NCBI GenBank assembly: GCA_964503125.1
Contig: CAZCZE010000068.1
Location: forward strand, 1 to 64,000
Direction of reading: 5' to 3'
DNA: 64,000 bases
Origin: FEN-1219 sp964503125
Lineage (GTDB): Bacteria; Pseudomonadota; Gammaproteobacteria; Steroidobacterales; Rariloculaceae
Shown: one piece after another, positions 1 to 8,895 of the stretch
Layout: each line of letters opens with the position of its first letter
Numbering within the stretch: the stretch's first letter is position 1
Position numbers and translations under genes: made by a program
The notes under the pieces: generated by a model
Database searches by the model: none
What the model was told of the DNA's origin: nothing
Seen by the model: only the letters and a program-made list of their open reading frames with translations

Positions 1-735
1 CGGCTCGAGGAGGTTCGGCAGCTCTTCACGCTCGGTTACCTGCCGCTCGAGCAGCGGGCGCTCGCGGAAAGTATGTATTGGCGGCTCGCGACGGGCCTGC
101 TGCGCGCGCTGCGCAAGTTCGCCGCATCGTCGCGCCCCGAGATTTCCGAGCTCGAAAGCATGCTGACGGATCAGTACCTTTGCGACTTCTCCGTGTTCCA
201 GTCCATGCTCGACCACTGGGCCATCGGCCAGCCGTTCCCGATCGTGCCGATCGATCGGCTCGACGAGGCGCCCGAGCGGCGCGCCACGCTCGTCGATCTC
301 ACCTGCGACTCGGACGGCAAGGTCGTGCACTACGTGTCGGCGCGCGACAGCCGCTACCTGCCTCTGCACACGCCGAAGCCCGACGAGCCGTACTACCTCG
401 GCTTCTTCATGACGGGCGCCTACGAGGACATCATCGGCGACGCGCACAACCTGTTCGGCCGCGTCAGCGAGGCGCACGTTTACGCGGACCACGAGGAGCC
501 CGACAACTTCTGGATCGAGAAGATCATTCCCGGCATGGCCGTGCAGGACATGCTGGCGCAGGTGCAGTACTTCCCGAACGACCTGTACCGGCGCATGAGC
601 GAGCTCGTGCGCGCCAAGATCCAGCAGAACGTCGTGCGGCCGACGCAGGCCATGGAGATCCTCGACCAGTACATGGCGTGCTTCCCGCAGACGACGTACT
701 TCGACGCGCGCATGGAGCGCGAGCCTCCGCGATGA
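1..735 (+). CDS. speA: Biosynthetic arginine decarboxylase, C-terminal part (5' end outside window)
   Basis: The reading frame is open from the first base, so the N-terminal part, including the PLP-binding barrel, lies upstream. The visible 244 residues match the C-terminal region of the fold-III (alanine racemase-like) biosynthetic arginine decarboxylase SpeA: a LTCDSDG block, then GFFMTGAYEDIIGDAHNLFG, then a GMAVQDMLAQVQYFP segment typical of the extreme C-terminus. The enzyme converts arginine to agmatine, the first step of putrescine synthesis by the agmatine route. The TGA stop overlaps the ATG of the amidase gene downstream (ATGA), so the two are translationally coupled and their products act in the same pathway. 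Identification is from family knowledge and is strong; only completeness is unknown. Confidence 0.93.
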   Translation, partial: RLEEVRQLFTLGYLPLEQRALAESMYWRLATGLLRALRKFAASSRPEISELESMLTDQYLCDFSVFQSMLDHWAIGQPFPIVPIDRLDEAPERRATLVDLTCDSDGKVVHYVSARDSRYLPLHTPKPDEPYYLGFFMTGAYEDIIGDAHNLFGRVSEAHVYADHEEPDNFWIEKIIPGMAVQDMLAQVQYFPNDLYRRMSELVRAKIQQNVVRPTQAMEILDQYMACFPQTTYFDARMEREPPR

Positions 736-1631
736 CTCGACAGGGGCCGCGCCCGCGGAAGGTCGGGCTCGTGCAGATGGCCATGAGCGCCGACTCAGGC
801 GACAACTTGGCGCGCGCGATCGAAGGCGTCCGCGAGGCGGCTCGGCAGGGCGCCGCGCTCGTCGTGCTGCCCGAGCTGTTCCGCTCGCGCTACTTCTGCC
901 AGAGCGAGGACGCGGCGCAGTTCGCGCTCGCCGAGGCGATTCCGGGGCCGAGCACCGAGACGCTCGCGGCGCTCGCCAAGGAACTTTCGATCACGCTCGT
1001 CGCCAGCTTGTTCGAGAAACGCGCGGCCGGCCTCTATCACAACACGGCGGCCGTGCTCGACGCCGAGCGCGGGTTCGTCGGCAAGTACCGCAAGATGCAC
1101 ATCCCCGACGATCCGCGTTACTACGAGAAGTACTACTTCACGCCGGGCGATCTCGGTTTCCAGGTGTTTCGCACCAAGCCCGCTGCGCTCGGGGTGCTCG
1201 TCTGCTGGGACCAGTGGTATCCCGAGGCCGCGCGGCTCACGGCCATGCAAGGCGCCGAGATCCTCGTCTATCCGACGGCGATCGGCTGGCATCCCGAGGA
1301 GAAGGCGGGCTACGGCGAGCGCCAGCACTCGGCCTGGGAGACGATCCAACGCAGTCACGCGATCGCCAACGGCTGCTTCGTCGTCGCCGTCAACCGCACG
1401 GGCTTCGAGCCGGATCCCTCCGGGTCGGGCGGCATCGAGTTTTGGGGGCAGAGCTTCGTCGCGGGCCCGGACGGGCGTGTGCTCGTGCGCGCGCCCGTCG
1501 ACCGAGAGGCCGTGCTCGTCGTCGAGATCGATCTTGACGAGATCGATGCCGTGCGCCGCGGCTGGCCGTTCTTCCGCGACCGGCGCATCGATGCCTACGC
1601 CGGCCTCACGCGGCGCTTCGGCAACGACTGA
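732..1631 (+). CDS. aguB: N-carbamoylputrescine amidase
   Basis: A 299-residue nitrilase-superfamily enzyme that hydrolyses N-carbamoylputrescine to putrescine, CO2 and ammonia in the cytosol. The catalytic triad is visible: Glu48 in LPELF, Lys121 in KYRKMHIPDD and Cys158 in VCWDQWYPE. The KMHIPDDPRYYEKYYFTPGD stretch and the GWHPEEK segment are typical of the AguB branch. The ATG at 732 overlaps the speA stop by four bases, which decides the start although the frame is open much further upstream. Agmatine deiminase (AguA), needed between SpeA and AguB, is not in the window and may lie upstream of speA. The MFS gene follows after 22 bases. Confidence 0.93.
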   Translation: MTRQGPRPRKVGLVQMAMSADSGDNLARAIEGVREAARQGAALVVLPELFRSRYFCQSEDAAQFALAEAIPGPSTETLAALAKELSITLVASLFEKRAAGLYHNTAAVLDAERGFVGKYRKMHIPDDPRYYEKYYFTPGDLGFQVFRTKPAALGVLVCWDQWYPEAARLTAMQGAEILVYPTAIGWHPEEKAGYGERQHSAWETIQRSHAIANGCFVVAVNRTGFEPDPSGSGGIEFWGQSFVAGPDGRVLVRAPVDREAVLVVEIDLDEIDAVRRGWPFFRDRRIDAYAGLTRRFGND

Positions 1632-1653
1632 CTCCCGGCCACGGGGGCCAGAC

Positions 1654-2922
1654 ATGAGCGCCCGTACTCCGTCCGTCGCACCCTGGTACCGCACGATCAC
1701 CGCCGAGCAGTGGCGCGTGCTCGTCGCCGCGAAATGCGGCTGGATGCTCGACGCGCTCGACTTCATGCTCTACGCGATGGCGCTCGGCCAGCTGCGCGCC
1801 TATTTCGAGTTCGGCGACGACGTCGCGGGCTTGCTCGGCACCATCACGCTCGTCATGTCCGGCTTCGGTGGGCTCTTGTTCGGCTACGTCGCCGACCGTT
1901 TCGGCCGCACGCGCGCGCTCATGGCCACGATCGTCATCTTCTCCCTCGCGTCGCTCGGCACGTCGACGTCGCAGAGCGTTCTTCAGCTCCTATTCTGGCG
2001 CGCCGTGCTCGGCATCGGCATGGGCGGCGAGTGGGCATCGGGCGCCGTGCTCGTCAGCGAGACGTGGCCGCCGGAGCATCGCAGCAAGGCCATCAGCATC
2101 ATGCAATCGGGTTGGGCGATCGGCTACATGCTGGCCGCCGTGCTGGCCGCGCTCGTGCTCGGCAACCCCGCGCTCGGCGACGAAGCCTGGCGCCTCCTCT
2201 TCGTCATCGGCGTCGCGCCGGCGCTGCTGACGCTCTGGATTCGCCGCAACGTGCGCGAGTCGCCTGTGTGGGTGGCGCGCGCGGCCGCCATGCCGCGGCG
2301 CGACAACCCGTTCAAGGCGATCTTCGGCCGCGACCTCGTGGGGCGCACCCTGCGCATCATCGCGCTCGGCAGCGCGGTGCAGTTCGCCTACTGGGGGTTG
2401 TTCTTCTGGCTGCCGCCGTTCCTGGCGCGCCCGATCGAGCAGGGCGGCGCCGGCATGGGCGTCGTCGGCTCGCTGCGGTGGATCATCGCGATGCAGGTCG
2501 GGGCGTACTTGGGTTACCTCACGTTCGGCTTCATCGCCGATCGGCTCGGCCGGCGCCGCACGTTCATCCTGTTCATGCTCTGCGCGGCCGCGATCGTGCC
2601 GATCTACGGCCAGATGGCGCGCAACCCGCTCGTCTTGCTGCTATTGAGTCCGCTGCTCGGCTACTTCGGGCACGGCTACTTCAGCCTGTTCGGCGGCCTC
2701 ATCGCCGAGCTCTTCCCCACGGCCGTGCGCGCCACGGGGCAGGGCACGAGCTACAACTTAGGGCGCATGGCGGGCGCCGTCGCGCCGTTCACGATCGGCG
2801 CGCTCGCGACGCTGCCCGGGATCGGCATCGGCCTCGCGCTCGGCGTGACGTCGGCGTTCTTCCTGCTGGCCGCGATTCTCGTGCTCACGCTGCCGGATCG
2901 CAGCGGGCAGGCGCTCGAGTAG
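1654..2922 (+). CDS. MFS transporter (metabolite:H+ symporter type)
   Basis: A 422-residue inner-membrane protein with about twelve hydrophobic segments. WMLDALDFMLYAMALGQL in the first helix carries the acidic residues common in proton-coupled metabolite symporters; the loop GYVADRFGRTRAL is the MFS motif A, repeated in the second half as GFIADRLGRRRT. GIGMGGEWASGAVLVSETWP resembles the sialate/aromatic-acid/metabolite symporter families. The start was set at ATG 1654, since residues encoded upstream belong to the aguB frame's shadow. It directly follows speA-aguB, so a role in moving a polyamine-pathway compound is possible, but substrate cannot be read from sequence. A strong hairpin follows the stop. 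Confidence 0.85.
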   Translation: MSARTPSVAPWYRTITAEQWRVLVAAKCGWMLDALDFMLYAMALGQLRAYFEFGDDVAGLLGTITLVMSGFGGLLFGYVADRFGRTRALMATIVIFSLASLGTSTSQSVLQLLFWRAVLGIGMGGEWASGAVLVSETWPPEHRSKAISIMQSGWAIGYMLAAVLAALVLGNPALGDEAWRLLFVIGVAPALLTLWIRRNVRESPVWVARAAAMPRRDNPFKAIFGRDLVGRTLRIIALGSAVQFAYWGLFFWLPPFLARPIEQGGAGMGVVGSLRWIIAMQVGAYLGYLTFGFIADRLGRRRTFILFMLCAAAIVPIYGQMARNPLVLLLLSPLLGYFGHGYFSLFGGLIAELFPTAVRATGQGTSYNLGRMAGAVAPFTIGALATLPGIGIGLALGVTSAFFLLAAILVLTLPDRSGQALE

Positions 2923-2925
2923 CCG

Positions 2926-2960
2926 CGGCCGGGCGGACCGGTATCCCGTCCGTCCGGCCG
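2926..2960. terminator. Terminator-like hairpin between convergent genes
   Basis: Bases 2926-2938 and 2948-2960 form a 13-bp GC-rich stem with one G-T wobble and a nine-base loop (2939-2947). It sits four bases after the MFS stop and just before the end of the oppositely oriented haloperoxidase-like gene, the expected place for a bidirectional terminator. There is no clear T tract on either side, so termination may need Rho or may work only as a 3'-end stabiliser. Confidence 0.6.
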
Positions 2961-2971
2961 GACGTCAACTG

Positions 2972-4273
2972 TCAGTCGTCGTGGTCGTGATGGCCCTTGC
3001 CGTCCTTGCCGTGCCGAACGGGCTGTAGCGTCTTCGCGAACGTGTTTACAGCGACGCGCGCGCCGAGCCGCCGCGCTTCGACGTCCGCCGCGCGGAAGTG
3101 GATGCCGAGGTAGATGCGGGCCTCCACGACTTCCTCGGCAGCGTCCGAAATCCGACGATAGACGCGCGGGTTGGTGCATATGGCCACTGACGCCGGCACC
3201 GCCTTGTAGATCTCGAAGGGCACCCAGTCCGTGCCGAAGAACAGCTGCAGCGTCGCCGTGAACGCGCCCGTGAGGCCGTTCGCTCCCGAGACGTAGTCGG
3301 GATAGGGCGGGTTTTGCGAGCCGGCCGGGAAATGGCCGCTCTGGATGAACGGCGTCCACGCCGGATCGGCCACCGTGCCCGGGTTGCCGTCGGTGTCGCC
3401 GAGCTGGATCGCCGTGCTCGGCCGCCAGAAGTTGTAGTAAATCTTGCTGTCCCAAACCGCGATGCCGGCATCGGCTCCCGCGAGATTGGCGAGCGCCAGC
3501 AGCCGCGCCGTAGCGCCGATCGAGAGCTGCCGGTCGAGCGCGATGTCGCGCGCGACCTGGTTCCACTGCGCGACGAAGTTGCCCGACCAGAAACGCGCCA
3601 TGTCGGTAGTGGCGGGTGCCGGGCAGGCCGCCGTGGGCGGGTGACTGCCGACCGCGCCCAGCGCTTTGACCTCATTGTACTCGCGCAGGTACTTCTGGCT
3701 CGTCATCGCAGGCGGCGGCGCGGGGCGAAATTGCGACGGGCTCGTCATGACGAACGGCTCGGTCGTCGCGAGGTAGACGAACGCCATCGGCGCGTTCGCT
3801 GGCGGCGTCGGCCGCCAGTCGCCGGGGTTCGTTCCGCCCGTGAACGCGGGGAGGGCCGGGGTCGGGCGCAGTTTCGTGAGCAGCGTGGCGCCGGCCGCGT
3901 TGCCGACGGCGAGCCCCGGGTCGTTGCCGGCGAGGTAGGGCGCGTAGGCCGTATCGAGCGCCGCCTGCGCCGTCGCCGGGCACACCGTGGCCAGCACGTG
4001 CCGTGCGGCGGCCGCTGCGGCGGCCGCTTTCGATTCGCTGCCGTTCGCCGGCGGCGTCGCGAGGTAGGGTCGGTAGCGTTTCTCGATGGCTTGGATGGCG
4101 TCGTGCATGGCCGCGTGGACGAGTGCGAGGTCGAGCAGCACCGTCGGTCCGGCGCGGTTGGCACATCCCACCGCCAGAGCGTTCCACTCGGTCACGGCAT
4201 CGGCCCGGACCGGCGCGCTGAAGAGAGCGACGACGGGCGCCGCTAGGGCTGCGAGAAACTTGAGCCTGGTCAT
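2972..4273 (-). CDS. Exported vanadium-dependent haloperoxidase-like PAP2-fold protein
   Basis: A 433-residue protein with an N-terminal signal peptide (cleavage near residue 25) and the helical vanadate-haloperoxidase/PAP2 acid phosphatase fold. Vanadate- or phosphate-binding residues are visible: Lys277 and Arg284-Pro285 in DSKIYYNFWRP, Ser329-Gly330 in PDYVSGANG, and Arg386 and His392 in ARIYLGIHF, with the spacing of chloroperoxidase. The histidine that follows Ser-Gly in the classical PSGH motif is replaced by Ala331-Asn332, so the usual acid-base residue is missing; halogenating activity should not be assumed. The C-terminus is rich in His, Asp and Lys (after residue 420). AGGAG six bases before the ATG supports the start. 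It is divergent from the TPR gene and convergent with the MFS gene. Confidence 0.8.
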   Translation of the reverse strand: MTRLKFLAALAAPVVALFSAPVRADAVTEWNALAVGCANRAGPTVLLDLALVHAAMHDAIQAIEKRYRPYLATPPANGSESKAAAAAAAARHVLATVCPATAQAALDTAYAPYLAGNDPGLAVGNAAGATLLTKLRPTPALPAFTGGTNPGDWRPTPPANAPMAFVYLATTEPFVMTSPSQFRPAPPPAMTSQKYLREYNEVKALGAVGSHPPTAACPAPATTDMARFWSGNFVAQWNQVARDIALDRQLSIGATARLLALANLAGADAGIAVWDSKIYYNFWRPSTAIQLGDTDGNPGTVADPAWTPFIQSGHFPAGSQNPPYPDYVSGANGLTGAFTATLQLFFGTDWVPFEIYKAVPASVAICTNPRVYRRISDAAEEVVEARIYLGIHFRAADVEARRLGARVAVNTFAKTLQPVRHGKDGKGHHDHDD

Positions 4274-4588
4274 GGAGTACTCCTAAATTGGGGGACGCCG
4301 ACATTCGCAGGCCGCGGGCAGCCGCGAGACGAACGACGAAAAGCGCCGGGCATGGTGCACACCTCCCCTGATCGTTGATTTTTGTTCAGGGCGGTTGCGG
4401 AAGCGGCACTAGCCTATGCCCGGGCGATTCGGGATGCAATGCGCGTTGAACGTTGAAAATTGCAGCGGGCCCTTGAGAAAAGGGTGGCGACAAGCTTTCC
4501 ATCCTCTGCTACAAAGGTTGACGGACTGAGAAGAAACCGGCCGAGCCGGTCGAGGCACGAGCCAGGCCTTCCACGGAGCGTTCGGCGG
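4274..4588. promoter_or_regulatory. Divergent intergenic region, 315 bases
   Basis: This stretch separates the divergent haloperoxidase-like gene and the TPR/TolB-like gene and must hold both promoters. It is more AT-rich than its surroundings around 4375-4470. An 8-bp inverted repeat, CCGGGCAT at 4346-4353 and ATGCCCGG at 4416-4423, is separated by 62 bases. No convincing -35/-10 pair or coding sequence was recognised. The in-frame extension from 4460 ahead of the TPR gene shows no conserved protein features. Confidence 0.4.
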
Positions 4589-6388
4589 ATGCTCGACGAA
4601 CCGGACAACGCGACCAGCACCACTCCAAACGGCGACGGGCCGAGCGCGCCCGAGGTCCGCGCGCAGCTCGAGCGGATTCTCGCGAGCCGCTGCTTCGAGC
4701 AGGCCCACCGGGCGTCGCGCTTCCTGCGTTTCGCCGTCGAGCAAACGCTCGCGGGTCACGGCGAGCGGCTCAAGGGCTACACGATCGCCGTCGAGGCGTT
4801 CGATCGTGCGCCCGACTTCGACGCCCAGTCCGACCCTTTGGTGCGCGTCGAGGCCGGCCGGCTGCGCCGGCGCCTCATCGAGTACTACGCCACCGAAGGG
4901 CAACACGATGCCGTGCGCATCGATCTGCCGCGCGGCGGCTACGCGGTCGTGTGGTCGTATGCGCCGCGCGGCGAACGCACGGCCGGAGCGGAGGGCGCGC
5001 CGACCTCGGCTGCGCCCGCCGCGGCTGCCGCTGCCGCGGTGGACGTACGGGGCAGGCGCCGCTGGCGGCGCATCCGCACGCTGCTCGTGGCCGGCGTCAT
5101 CTTGATGGCGTTCGCCATCATCGTGCTGCAACAGCGCGAGGTTTCGCGCCTGGCGCGCGCGTATCCGACCTTCGCCGAGGCGCTCGCGCAGGGCAGGCCG
5201 CCGGTCGTGGTGCTGCCATTCGAGGACTTGACCGGCGATGCGCGCTCGCGGAGCTTGGCGCAGACGTTGACCGAGGAGGTCCTCGTGCAGCTCGACCAGC
5301 ACGACCTCTTCGCGATCGCCGCGGAGCCGCGCGGCGACGGCGTCGATCCGGCCGCGGCCGCGGCGGCGGCGGGCAGGTCGGGCGCGGGCTACGTCTTGAG
5401 CGGCAGCGTTCGCTATACGCCCGAGGCCATCCGCATCACCGCGCGGCTCGTGCTCGCTGCGGCGGGCACGCAACTCTGGAGCGCTGCCTACGACGAGCCG
5501 CTGCGCATCGAGGCGGCGCCGGCCGAGCAAGAGCGCATTGCGCGCGCCATCGCGGCCGTAGCCGCGCCCTACGGTCCCGTGTTCGAGGCCGAGCTCGCCC
5601 GCGTCACCGCGGCGCCCCGGGAGCGCCTAGGCACGACCGATTGCATGCTCGAGTACTACGCGTATCGCCGTGACTTCGCCGCGGACCTGCATGCCGAGGC
5701 CGTCGCTTGTTTCGAGCGGGTAACACAAGCCGAGCCCAGGCTCGCCGACGCCTGGGCCGGGCTCGCGCTGGTCTTGATCGACACGTACGCCTATGGCTTC
5801 GAGGCCGCAGGGAGCAGCGAGACGGCGGCGCTCGATCGAGTGCGAGAAGCCGCGCGCAGGGCCATGGACATCGACGGCGAGAACCTGTTCGGCAGCCTCG
5901 CGCTCGCGCGCGTGCAGTTCTTCAGCCGCACCGAGTTTCGGCGCACCGCGGAGCAGGCGCTCGCGCTGCGACCGAACAACGCCGAGGTGCTCTCGCTCGT
6001 CGGGACGATGTTCGCCCTCACGGGCGACCTGGCGCGCGGCCGGGAGCTCATCGATCGCGCCATCGCGCTGTCGCCGAAGCCGCCGGGTAACTACTTCGCC
6101 GGGAAGGCCCTCGCGCACATCAGCGCGCGCGAGTACGACGAGGCGCTGGCGGCCGCGCTGCGCATCGACGCGCCGAACTGGCTCATGGGCCATTCCATCG
6201 TCGCGAGCGCCGCCGCGCTCGCCGGGCGCCCCGACATCGCGGCGCGCCAGAACGAGCGCCTGCGCGAGCTGGGCTCGGCCTCGGGTCAAGATACGTCGGC
6301 GACGGTCCAGCGTTGGCCGATCGACGAAGAGCTGCGCGAGGAGTTTCGGCGCGGCCTCGCGGCGGCAAGCGCGAGCGGCACGCAGTAG
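4589..6388 (+). CDS. Membrane-anchored TolB-like/TPR protein with N-terminal regulatory domain
   Basis: A 599-residue protein. Residues about 20-115 form a conserved alpha-helical/winged domain (RASRFLRFAVEQTLAG, then RVEAGRLRRRLIEYY and IDLPRGGYAVVW) seen in CadC-like and adenylate-cyclase-associated bacterial regulators. A single membrane segment lies near residues 165-181. It is followed by a TolB N-terminal-like domain starting PPVVVLPFEDLTGDARS near residue 204, and from about residue 350 by helical repeats consistent with TPRs. The topology puts the N-terminal domain in the cytosol and the TolB/TPR part in the periplasm, as expected for a one-component transmembrane sensor. GGAG ten bases before ATG 4589 was used for the start; an earlier in-frame ATG at 4460 is less likely. 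Its ligand and target are unknown. Confidence 0.72.
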   Translation: MLDEPDNATSTTPNGDGPSAPEVRAQLERILASRCFEQAHRASRFLRFAVEQTLAGHGERLKGYTIAVEAFDRAPDFDAQSDPLVRVEAGRLRRRLIEYYATEGQHDAVRIDLPRGGYAVVWSYAPRGERTAGAEGAPTSAAPAAAAAAAVDVRGRRRWRRIRTLLVAGVILMAFAIIVLQQREVSRLARAYPTFAEALAQGRPPVVVLPFEDLTGDARSRSLAQTLTEEVLVQLDQHDLFAIAAEPRGDGVDPAAAAAAAGRSGAGYVLSGSVRYTPEAIRITARLVLAAAGTQLWSAAYDEPLRIEAAPAEQERIARAIAAVAAPYGPVFEAELARVTAAPRERLGTTDCMLEYYAYRRDFAADLHAEAVACFERVTQAEPRLADAWAGLALVLIDTYAYGFEAAGSSETAALDRVREAARRAMDIDGENLFGSLALARVQFFSRTEFRRTAEQALALRPNNAEVLSLVGTMFALTGDLARGRELIDRAIALSPKPPGNYFAGKALAHISAREYDEALAAALRIDAPNWLMGHSIVASAAALAGRPDIAARQNERLRELGSASGQDTSATVQRWPIDEELREEFRRGLAAASASGTQ

Positions 6389-6508
6389 CTCTCGTCAGTG
6401 ATTGTCCGGCGTGGAGGTTGCGAGCGCGTCGACGAGTGCTTTGAGCTCCCCCGTGAGCTCGCGAAACTGCGCCATGGAGCGGCCCGTCCCGCAGATGCTC
6501 GGGGCGGC

Positions 6509-6985
6509 CTACTCGGGCTTCAGCAGGTGGTCCGGGATCACGAGCATGGCTCGCGTGCCGCTCGTGCTCGACTCGACGTCGAGATACGCGCCGAAGGCCC
6601 GTAGCCGCTGATCGATGCTCCACAAGCCGATGCCGCTGCCCGCGGCGAATGGGCTCGCTTCGCGCCAGTGCCGCGAGAGGCCGACGCCGTTGTCGGCGAC
6701 AGTGAGCTGAATCGTGCCGTCGCGCGAGGCCGTCGTCGCGACCTGCACGCGGCTGGCTCGAGCGTGTTGGCGCACGTTGACGAGCAGCTCGCGCACGGCC
6801 TGATACAGCACGGCGTTGAGCTCGGGAGCAAAGCGCGTATGGGCCTCGCCGAGCAGCACGCGGCAGTCGATGTCGCCCGCCGCGCTGAAACGCGTGCAAA
6901 GCTCCACGAGCGCTGAAACCAGATTGCCTTGCGTGACGTCGGACGGGTCCATGGAAGCCGAGGTGAGAGTCCCTGATCGCACCAC
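6509..6985 (-). CDS. HATPase domain of a NarL-type sensor histidine kinase (probably truncated)
   Basis: A 158-residue protein that is essentially only the ATP-binding domain of a HisKA_3-class sensor kinase. Visible motifs are the N box ELLVNVRQHA with Asn70, the G1 box VADNGVGL with Asp98, and the G2 box SGIGLWSIDQRL near residues 117-128. The dimerisation/phosphoacceptor His domain and any sensor or membrane segments are absent, and nothing resembling them was found upstream on this strand up to the DUF885 gene. It could be the surviving 3' end of a kinase gene or a stand-alone anti-sigma-like ATPase; no response regulator is adjacent. The start (6985) or an internal ATG 33 bases later are both possible. 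Confidence 0.62.
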   Translation of the reverse strand: MVRSGTLTSASMDPSDVTQGNLVSALVELCTRFSAAGDIDCRVLLGEAHTRFAPELNAVLYQAVRELLVNVRQHARASRVQVATTASRDGTIQLTVADNGVGLSRHWREASPFAAGSGIGLWSIDQRLRAFGAYLDVESSTSGTRAMLVIPDHLLKPE

Positions 6986-7087
6986 TATCGGCAGGCGGCA
7001 GGGCCCCGTGACGTGTCACACGGTATTGCGGTCTCGAACTCCTGTTGCGGCGCGGGCTGTGGGACCCACGTTACGTGCTCGCGCGGC

Positions 7088-7103
7088 TGTGAAACGCGTC
7101 ACG
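7088..7103. promoter_or_regulatory. CRP/FNR-like inverted repeat
   Basis: TGTGA at 7088-7092 and TCACG at 7099-7103 are separated by six bases, one mismatch from the CRP consensus half-site pair. A second TGAC/GTCA-type inverted repeat lies at about 7009-7021. Both are in the 158-base gap between the DUF885 gene and the kinase fragment on the minus strand, where a promoter for the latter would be. The call rests only on pattern similarity. Confidence 0.3.
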
Positions 7104-7143
7104 TGCGCTGCTCTTCGAGCTCCGCGACCGTGTCCGGCTGCCC

Positions 7144-8895
7144 TCAACGCTGCGTCATGAGCTCGCGAATCACCTTCACGGGCGCGCTGCCGAAGCTCAA
7201 GAACTCCTCGTGGAAGGCCTTCAAGTCGAACGCGGCGCCGCGTTGGCGCTGCAACTGCTCGCGGAGGTCGACGATTGCGGCGTAGCCCGAGAAGTAGCTC
7301 GTGAGCTGCACGCTCGTGAGCGTGAGCCGCCGCCACTTGTCGCGCGCCTCCTGCTCGGTCTGAAACGCCTCGCGCGTCAATAGATCCATGGCCTCGGCCT
7401 CGGTCATGCCGAGCACGTGCACGCCGTAGTCGAGGATCGTGTTGCTGACGCTGCGCAGGTTCCACTTCGAATAGATGAGCCAGGCCTCGGCCCGGTGCTC
7501 GCCGTAGCCCGACTCGAGCATCATGCGCTCGGCGTAGACGGCCCAGCCCTCGACCATCGCGCCGTTGCCGAAGATGGACTTGACGAGGCTCGGCGAACGG
7601 TTCGCATAGACGAGCTGCACGTAATGGCCCGGCACGGCCTCGTGGATGTTGAGTATCGGCAGCATCCAGGCGTTGTACTCGCGCAGCCAGCTCTCGGCGT
7701 GCTCGGGTGCCAAGTCGTCGAGCGGCGTGACGTTGTAGTAGGTCGGCGCGTCGGGATCGTAAGGGCCCGGCGCGTCGATGCCGGCGCCGGCGATGCCGCG
7801 CTTGTGCGGCGGCGTCTCGCGTACGGTCAGCGGTTTCGTCGGGTCGAGCTCGAGCAAGGCGTGGTCACGCACCCAGCGCTCGAGCTCGGGGATCTGGTTC
7901 CTGACCTCCTCGACGAGCCGCTCGGGCGCCACGTGCTGCTCCGACAGCCTTGCGATGACGTGGCCGATCTTGTCGAACGCGTCCGCGGGTGGCGCGGCGT
8001 TCGGAAAGTATTTCGGCCAGAGCAGGTCGGCGAGCAACGACATGCGCGTGAGCAGACGTTGCTTCTCGGCGAGCGCGCGCTCGTAGAGCGCCTCGGCCGT
8101 GTCGCCCGATTGGATGTCGAACGCGAACTTCTGCGCGTAGAGCTCGCGCCCTAGGCGGAACGTGCGCGGCGCTTCGGCGCCGCTCGCGAGCCGCGCGTCG
8201 AGCGCCTCGAGCCAGCCCACGTAGTCCTCGATGGCGGCGCGCGCGGCCGCGAGTCGCTGCGCAAGCTGCTCGCGCTCGCCGCGCGACAGGCCCGAGGTCG
8301 CGATCGTGCGTTCGAGGTCGGGGCCGAACACGTCGAGCGCGCCGCGATTCTGGTCGATCGCGAGCGCCGTGTGCTCGCGCGTAGGCGTAGCGACGCTGGC
8401 TTTGGCCGCGGCGTAATAGGCCGGCACGTTCGCGAGCCGCGCCGCGAACGTGCGCAGCCGCTCGTCGAGCGGCGCGTAGTCGAGGCTCACGAGCAGCGCG
8501 AACGGCTCGGCGACGTTGTAATTGGCCGGGTTCCATTGCCAGGCCTTGAGCTCGGTCAGCGACCAGCGCTCGGCGAGGAGCTGGTTCTCGAGCATGGCCC
8601 AGTCGGCGCGCACGGTCGGGCTCAAATTCGCGGCATCGATGCGGCGCAGCTCCGTTAGCCACTGCTCGGTCTGCCCGAGCACCGCAGCGCGCGAGATTTC
8701 GTCAGGAACGACGAGGCGATCGGCGTGCTCGTAGTAGCCGCTCGCGATCGCCCAATCGGGGTTGAGCTCCCAGAACCGGGCGAAGAATGGCTCGCCGAAC
8801 GTGCGGCGGAACTGCGTGTCGGCCTCGGTTTGGGCGGCGAGCGGTGCCAGCGTCATCAAGGCTACTCCGGCAACTACGAATGCTCGGGTTGTCAC
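7144..8895 (-). CDS. DUF885 family exported metallohydrolase-like protein
   Basis: A 583-residue protein with a signal peptide (hydrophobic residues about 5-20, ending LAPLAAQ). The body matches the DUF885 family, whose members are predicted zinc peptidases of gluzincin type. The signature HEAVPGHYVQL near residue 415 supplies the His-Glu and His of the HExxPGH motif. Further family blocks are RETPPHKRGIAGAG and YYNVTPLDD. The GTG start at 8895 overlaps the stop of the stress-protein gene by four bases (GTGA), which fixes the start and shows translational coupling. The frame stays open far upstream because of the frameshift in the preceding gene, so an apparent 772-residue protein here would be an artefact. 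Substrate is unknown. Confidence 0.8.
   Translation of the reverse strand: MTTRAFVVAGVALMTLAPLAAQTEADTQFRRTFGEPFFARFWELNPDWAIASGYYEHADRLVVPDEISRAAVLGQTEQWLTELRRIDAANLSPTVRADWAMLENQLLAERWSLTELKAWQWNPANYNVAEPFALLVSLDYAPLDERLRTFAARLANVPAYYAAAKASVATPTREHTALAIDQNRGALDVFGPDLERTIATSGLSRGEREQLAQRLAAARAAIEDYVGWLEALDARLASGAEAPRTFRLGRELYAQKFAFDIQSGDTAEALYERALAEKQRLLTRMSLLADLLWPKYFPNAAPPADAFDKIGHVIARLSEQHVAPERLVEEVRNQIPELERWVRDHALLELDPTKPLTVRETPPHKRGIAGAGIDAPGPYDPDAPTYYNVTPLDDLAPEHAESWLREYNAWMLPILNIHEAVPGHYVQLVYANRSPSLVKSIFGNGAMVEGWAVYAERMMLESGYGEHRAEAWLIYSKWNLRSVSNTILDYGVHVLGMTEAEAMDLLTREAFQTEQEARDKWRRLTLTSVQLTSYFSGYAAIVDLREQLQRQRGAAFDLKAFHEEFLSFGSAPVKVIRELMTQR

Noticed and set aside
4460..4588. N-terminal extension of the TPR/TolB-like protein from an earlier ATG
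   Set aside because: The added 43 residues are Arg/Ser-rich without conserved features, and a better-placed start with an upstream GGAG exists at 4589.
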